A DNA stretch of 64,000 nt from NCBI GenBank assembly GCA_020638835.1, contig JACKHV010000001.1, positions 682,001 through 746,000 on the forward strand. The letters run 5' to 3'. The position numbers and the translations under genes were made by a program. Position 1 is the first letter of the stretch; the number at the start of each line of letters is the position of its first letter. This document shows, in pieces, positions 59,789 to 64,000 of this stretch. Origin of the DNA: Planctomycetota bacterium (lineage in GTDB: Bacteria; Planctomycetota; UBA1135; GCA-002686595). Below the pieces are notes generated by a model. That model did not search any database. It was given only the letters and a program-made list of their open reading frames with translations, and had not been told where the DNA came from.

Positions 59789-60655
59789 TCAACGTAGGTC
59801 GACCCAGGCAGGAAGGCGTTCACGTCCCGTGCCGCTGTTGATCGACTCGTCGAAGGCGTAGCGGATCGCGAAGTCGTAGCGCTGCTCGCGTTCATCGTCG
59901 AGCAAGAGCGAATTGCTGGCGATCACCTCGAAAGCACCGTCCGCCCCGCGCCCGAATCGCAGAGTCCCGATCGGCACTCGCGGTACGCCGTAGCCGGGGT
60001 TCTCGCGCCAGACGTCCGCTTCGAGTCCCCCGGAGTCGGTCCTCATCAACCGCGAACGGACCGATCCGGACTCGCCCTTGGAGTACAAATCGAGGATCTC
60101 GATGCGCTGCACCAAGCAGCGATCCAAGCTCAGATCGTCCCCGACTCGGTAGTACAGCTCCAGGTCGTTGTTCACCATCGTCCCGTTGTGCTCGAACTGA
60201 CGAAACGCGAGTTCGTCATGGCCGTCGTCGTCGAGATCGATGAAGCGCACGCGTGGTTTCTCACGACCCAGCATCGTGTTGTCCAGCATGATGGACTGTG
60301 GGGTCAGCGTGCCCGTGCGCGGATCGCGCAAGAAGCAATGCCAGAAGTCCGGCCCGATGCCGGGCTTGCACCGTTGCCCCAGGATCCACAACTCGAGTCC
60401 CGTCGGCGTGAAGCACTGGCCGAGCCAGGTCGCTTCGTAGTGCACATGCTCGAAGCTCTCGAGTCGCTCCACCACGGCGGTCGGCAGCTCGGGCAACCCT
60501 CGTGTTTCACGCAGGGCGGGGTCGGGCGTACTCCAATGCCAGATCGGCGTCCCGAAGCCGATCGGACGCCGGTGTTCTGGTTCCACGGCGGAGTGTTCGG
60601 CGCGGGGGACGAGTGCGAGCGCGAAGGGCAAGGCGAGGAGAAGAGTGAGTTTCAT
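59789..60655 (-). CDS. Secreted hypothetical protein, paralogue A
   Basis: A 288-residue exported protein with a signal peptide (MKLTLLLALPFALALVPRA). It is paralogous over its whole length with the protein at 62623: RPIGFGTPIWHWSTP, GLELWILGQRC, CFLRDPRTGTLTPQSI, VRFIDLDDDGHDELAFRQFE, HNGTMVNNDLELYYRVGDDL, YGVPRVPIGTLRFG, SLLLDDEREQRYDFAIRYAF. The DLDDDGHDELAFR stretch looks like an FG-GAP/VCBS-like calcium loop. Function unknown. Confidence 0.8.
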   Translation of the reverse strand: MKLTLLLALPFALALVPRAEHSAVEPEHRRPIGFGTPIWHWSTPDPALRETRGLPELPTAVVERLESFEHVHYEATWLGQCFTPTGLELWILGQRCKPGIGPDFWHCFLRDPRTGTLTPQSIMLDNTMLGREKPRVRFIDLDDDGHDELAFRQFEHNGTMVNNDLELYYRVGDDLSLDRCLVQRIEILDLYSKGESGSVRSRLMRTDSGGLEADVWRENPGYGVPRVPIGTLRFGRGADGAFEVIASNSLLLDDEREQRYDFAIRYAFDESINSGTGRERLPAWVDLR

Positions 60656-60771
60656 GTCGCGACACTATCCGAACGAGCGCCCGCATCGAAGCGTCGCGGC
60701 GGAGGAAGCTCCGACACGCTCGCGCCAGGCGGAGTCGCACGATCTTGCGCCCTTCGCTCGCAGCGCAACCG

Positions 60772-62622
60772 CTAGCGCGTCAGCACGACGCGCTGCACGG
60801 ACAGCGAGCCGTCGACGGTCACGCGGGTGTGCAGCTCGATCCCGTCCGGCGTGTGGCCGTAGGCGTCGTAGTCGCCCGGCGGGACGGGCAGGCTCGTCTG
60901 GCGGTTCGACGGTTGAGAGTGCATGCCGTCCGAGGGCCAGAGCATGCCGTCGTCGGTCCGAAGCGCGAGCCGGATGCGCAGCGGCGTTCCGTCGACGTCG
61001 CGCGCTTCGACGGCGAGGCGCGTGCCCGGGTGGGTCTCGATGCGCAGCGGTTCCGACGCGGCGCGGGGGACCTGCACGCGCTCGACGCGCGAGGCGACCA
61101 GCGAATCGCCGTTCAGACTGAGGGCGAGCAGCTCGTATTCGCCCGCGGCGATCGGGCTCGCCTCGAAGCGGCCGCCGCGTCCCGTGCCCGCGTACCACTG
61201 CCAGCCGGAGTTCGGTGCGGCGATCGGCCGCAAGTAGACGCCGATGCCGCGTTCTGTCGAGCCGCCCTCCACGATGCCGACGAGCGCGTTCGGCTCCTGG
61301 AGGACGATTCGCACAGGCCCGCGCGTCGGCACCTCGACCTCGATGCGCTGCGGCGGGAACTGCTCGCCCTCGCCGCGGAACATGACATCGTCTCCGATCA
61401 TCACCGCGTACCGCCCCGCGCGCAGTCCGTCGAAGCACAGGCTGCCCGTGTTCATGGTGACCGCGACGCGCGTCTCTCGCGCACCCGGGTCCGCGCCCTG
61501 CTCGATCAGAGTCGCGAGCGACACGATCACTCCGGGGACCGGATCGCCCGCGGCGTCGACGACGACCACGCACAGGCTCTCGTCCGGCAGCACGAACTCC
61601 TGCGTCGTCCCGAGCACGTCGACGTCGCGGAACTCCGTGTGCCCGCCGACGCGGAACTCGTAGCGACCGGGGCCGGGGAGCGAGAGCTCGAAGCGGCCGG
61701 AGTCGTCCGTCACCGACTTAGCTCCGTAGACGCGCTCGAACGAACCGGCGCTCACCTCCGCACCCACGAGGGGCCGCGTTCCTCGGCGCACGATTCCTTC
61801 GAGCACGAGCGCCGCGGGATCCGGTCCGCCGAGCTCCAAGCTCGCCGTCGCTCCGGCGGGGACGCGGACCATGCGCTTCAGCGCACCGGCCTCCTTCGTC
61901 GCGCTGTTCTCGACCTGGACCAGGTAGTAGCCGGGCCGCAAGTCGTCGAAGCGACACTCGCCGCGCGCGTCCGGCGCCTTCCCGCGGCCTTCCATCACCT
62001 CCCTCCAGATGTCGCGGCGGTCGGACTCCGCGGCGTAGACCATCAGGTCGGGCGCGTCGAGCCAGGGTTCGAGCACGCGCACGACGAGCGATCCGCTGAC
62101 GTCGAGGGTCAGCTCGAGCTGCTTGCCCGCGGGGTTCCGCACGCGCGGCTGCGGATCGAGGATCAGCTGTCCGCCGGTGAGTTGGAGGTCGACGAACTCG
62201 ACGCCGGCGGGGATCGGGATCGCCGTCGCGCGGTCGAGTCGCATCGGAACGCCGGCGTAGGGCACGAGCGGTTGCGCGGGGTCGACCGCGTAGAGCATGA
62301 ACTCGTCGTCGCCGAGTCCGGCGACGGGGTGCGTGAGGCGCGCGGTGACGGTCAAGGGTTCGGGCGGGGCGTCAGCGGCGTTTTCGAGCGGCGGCGCGGG
62401 TGAATCCGCGAGCAGTTCGTCGCGCGCTGCGCCGAGCACTTCGCGGCGCTCGGGCTCCGAAGCTTCCTTCGGCGGCGCGAGCACGGACGAGGACGACTGC
62501 GCCTCGGTCTGCGTCGCCGCGTCGAGCGAGTCGGAGTCGGTACGCGACGCCTGCCGCCTGACCGCGAAGCCGAGCGCCAGCACGCAGACCGCGAGCAGCG
62601 CGAGACCGGAGCGTGCGCGCAC
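60772..62622 (-). CDS. Single-pass protein with carboxypeptidase-regulatory-like repeats (4)
   Basis: A 616-residue protein like those at 46-52 kb, beginning with GTG 62622 (RARSGLALLAVCVLALGFAV). Repeats include LVLEGIVRRGTRPLVGAEVS, SGRFELSLPGPGRYEFRVGG, LCVVVVDAAGDPVPGVIVSL and GGRFEASPIAAGEYELLALS. It starts directly after the stop of the gene at 62623, with no gap, and lies between the two paralogous 288-residue genes, all on the minus strand, so the three are likely one unit. Confidence 0.82.
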   Translation of the reverse strand: MRARSGLALLAVCVLALGFAVRRQASRTDSDSLDAATQTEAQSSSSVLAPPKEASEPERREVLGAARDELLADSPAPPLENAADAPPEPLTVTARLTHPVAGLGDDEFMLYAVDPAQPLVPYAGVPMRLDRATAIPIPAGVEFVDLQLTGGQLILDPQPRVRNPAGKQLELTLDVSGSLVVRVLEPWLDAPDLMVYAAESDRRDIWREVMEGRGKAPDARGECRFDDLRPGYYLVQVENSATKEAGALKRMVRVPAGATASLELGGPDPAALVLEGIVRRGTRPLVGAEVSAGSFERVYGAKSVTDDSGRFELSLPGPGRYEFRVGGHTEFRDVDVLGTTQEFVLPDESLCVVVVDAAGDPVPGVIVSLATLIEQGADPGARETRVAVTMNTGSLCFDGLRAGRYAVMIGDDVMFRGEGEQFPPQRIEVEVPTRGPVRIVLQEPNALVGIVEGGSTERGIGVYLRPIAAPNSGWQWYAGTGRGGRFEASPIAAGEYELLALSLNGDSLVASRVERVQVPRAASEPLRIETHPGTRLAVEARDVDGTPLRIRLALRTDDGMLWPSDGMHSQPSNRQTSLPVPPGDYDAYGHTPDGIELHTRVTVDGSLSVQRVVLTR

Positions 62623-63489
62623 TCAGCGCACCTTGGGCACCGAGCGCGGGAACTCGCGTGAGCGGTAGCGGGTGTCCGTCCTTCCGAAGCAGTACGCCGG
62701 CGCGAAGTCGTAGCGCTGTTCGCGCTCGTCGTCGCGCAGGAGCGACTGGGTCGCCGCGATCGCGAAGACGCCGTCCGGGCCGGTTGCGAAGCAGACGCGA
62801 CCGATCGGAACGCGCGGGACGCCCATCCGCGGACTCTCGTGCCAGACGTAGGCGACGAGATCGCCACCGTCCGTGAGCATCAGCTGCGAACGGATCGCGC
62901 CGCTCTCGTTCTCGGAGTAGAGGTCGCGGATGTCCGTGCGTTGCTCGAGGCAGAGGTCGAGCGCGAGGTCGTCCCGGACGCGGAAGTAGAGCTCGACGTC
63001 GTCGTCCGCCATCGTCCCGTTGTGCTCGAACTGACGGAAGGCCAGCTCGTCGCGCCCGTCGTCGTCCAGGTCGACGAAGCGCACACGCGGGGTCTCGCTC
63101 TCGATCCAGCGGTTGCTGACCGTGATCGTCTGCGGCGTGAGCGCGTTCGTGCGCGGGTCGCGCAGGAAGCAGCGCCATGGATTCGGGAAGCCGGCGCCTG
63201 AGTGGTCCTGCTCGAGGATCCACAGCTCGAGTCCTGACGGCGTGTTGCACCGCCCGAGGGCGACGGGCGAGAGCATCTCGCCCTCGAAGCTCGCGAGCCG
63301 CGCGGCGACGCTCGGGGGCAAGCCGGGCCAACCCTGCGCGGCGCGCTCGGCGAGCTCCCGGGTCTGCCGTTCCCAGTAGGGCGTCCCGAAGCCCAGCGGG
63401 CGGGCGCGTTCCAGTTCGACCGCGGTGTGCTCGGCGCGGGGGAGGAGCGCGAGCGCGAAGGGCAGGACGAAGAGCGTGGCGAGCTTCAT
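62623..63489 (-). CDS. Secreted hypothetical protein, paralogue A'
   Basis: A 288-residue paralogue of the protein at 59789 with the same length and order of blocks: MKLATLFVLPFALALLPRA, RPLGFGTPYWERQTR, GLELWILEQDH, CFLRDPRTNALTPQTI, VRFVDLDDDGRDELAFRQFE, HNGTMADDDVELYFRVRDDL, GVPRVPIGRVCFA. It is the first gene of the minus-strand unit, and its start lies 24 bp from palindrome P2. Confidence 0.8.
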   Translation of the reverse strand: MKLATLFVLPFALALLPRAEHTAVELERARPLGFGTPYWERQTRELAERAAQGWPGLPPSVAARLASFEGEMLSPVALGRCNTPSGLELWILEQDHSGAGFPNPWRCFLRDPRTNALTPQTITVSNRWIESETPRVRFVDLDDDGRDELAFRQFEHNGTMADDDVELYFRVRDDLALDLCLEQRTDIRDLYSENESGAIRSQLMLTDGGDLVAYVWHESPRMGVPRVPIGRVCFATGPDGVFAIAATQSLLRDDEREQRYDFAPAYCFGRTDTRYRSREFPRSVPKVR

Positions 63490-63513
63490 GCCGTGATCCT
63501 ACGCCTCTCGTTG

Positions 63514-63613
63514 GAAGAACGTACCGTGCCGCAACTGATTCGACCGCGATCGCCGCCCCCGGCCCCGGGGGCGGCGATCGCGGTCGAATCAGTTGCGGCA
63601 CGGTACGTTCTTC
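63514..63613. repeat. Palindromic element P2 (100 bp)
   Basis: A perfect inverted repeat with 49-nt arms (beginning GAAGAACGTACCGTGCCGCA) and only 2 nt at the centre. It shares about 40 nt of arm core with P1 except for a T-to-C change that is matched by the compensating A-to-G change in the other arm. It lies between the divergent genes at 62623 and 63632. Confidence 0.93.
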
Positions 63614-63631
63614 GCCGCGTAAGCTGTCCGC

Positions 63632-64000
63632 ATGTCACAGTCCGCTCTCGTCCTCCGTGCGCTCGCGATCCTGTCATTCGTCGTCTCGCTCGGCCCGCGC
63701 GGCGCTGCGCAGCTCGAGCTGCGCCAGGGCGACCGGATCTGCCTGATCGGCAACGCCTTCGCGGAGCGCATGCAGCACCACGGTTGGTTCGAGGCGCGGC
63801 TGCAGGCGGCCTTCCCCGAGCTCGAGCTGACGGTGCGCAACCTGGGCTTCTCGGCCGACGAGCTGACGGTGCGGCAGAGGACGGCGGGCTTCGGGACGCA
63901 GGACGAGTGGCTGACGCGCTGCAAGGCGGACGTGATCATCGCGTGTTACGGGTTCAACGAGTCGTTCTCGGGGGAGGAGGGGCTCCCCGAGTTCCGCTCC
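63632..64000 (+). CDS. SGNH-hydrolase start of a PVC-type protein, 3' end cut
   Basis: The first 123 residues of an exported protein (signal peptide MSQSALVLRALAILSFVVSL). After it comes LRQGDRICLIGNAFAERMQH, with the GNxxxxR block, then HHGWFEARLQAAFPELEL, RNLGFSADELTVR, and CKADVIIACYGFNESFSG. This is the N-terminal SGNH-like part common to large planctomycetal and verrucomicrobial proteins that continue with propeller and CxxCH haem domains. The rest lies beyond the window. Confidence 0.85.
   Translation, partial: MSQSALVLRALAILSFVVSLGPRGAAQLELRQGDRICLIGNAFAERMQHHGWFEARLQAAFPELELTVRNLGFSADELTVRQRTAGFGTQDEWLTRCKADVIIACYGFNESFSGEEGLPEFRS

Overview
The window is high-GC DNA from a member of the Planctomycetota, probably close to the marine lineage that carries many secreted proteins ending in an FCFGDG-type module. 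The evidence is gene content: a complex III with split cytochrome b and a giant multihaem cytochrome, a pyrophosphate-dependent phosphofructokinase, a K+-type membrane pyrophosphatase, tandem secreted Cys-rich proteins, and at the right edge the SGNH start of a PVC-type protein. The lineage placement is from memory of such proteins, not from a search.

Layout. 1-1.2 kb: the end of an unknown gene and a tRNA-Leu with the rare anticodon AAG. 1.4-2.6 kb: PPi-phosphofructokinase. 2.7-11.2 kb: a respiratory operon with a HEAT-repeat membrane protein, Rieske protein, cytochrome b N-half, extended cytochrome b C-half, octahaem cytochrome and cupredoxin. 11.4-20.8 kb: mixed genes, including a PDZ protein, an HDOD protein, a matrixin-type metalloprotease with a sorting tail, a PolB-like 3'-5' exonuclease, a polytopic glycosyltransferase and a DUF255 thioredoxin-like protein. 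20.9-33.6 kb: eight secreted proteins on the minus strand (plus one opposite-strand gene) that share a ~145-residue C-terminal module. Three of them have a GGGT-N4-ACCC palindrome about 100-120 nt before the start codon. 33.9-36.5 kb: three and a half copies of a ~520-bp hairpin repeat beside a RAYT-like transposase gene. 36.6-45.1 kb: rsfS, hppA, a DedA protein, an ABC transporter cluster, an alpha/beta hydrolase, a glutaredoxin-like protein and a LuxR-type response regulator. 45.07-45.46 kb: an unusually hairpin-rich non-coding region, a candidate structured RNA. 45.5-52.5 kb: an FHA protein with an apparent frameshift and three tandem single-pass proteins with carboxypeptidase-regulatory-like domains. 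52.5-59.7 kb: a fatty-acid hydroxylase and four glycosyltransferase-type genes. 59.7-63.6 kb: two paralogous secreted proteins around a fourth carboxypeptidase-regulatory-like protein, bracketed by two perfect ~100-bp palindromes with the same core. The window ends inside a PVC-type SGNH gene.

Functionally, the respiratory operon encodes a quinol-oxidising complex whose electrons probably leave through the octahaem protein and the cupredoxin. PPi-PFK and the PPi-driven pump both point to use of pyrophosphate as an energy currency. The 20.9-33.6 kb array looks like a family of secreted proteins made by combining varied front ends with one common back end. All functional calls come from reading motifs; no searches were run.
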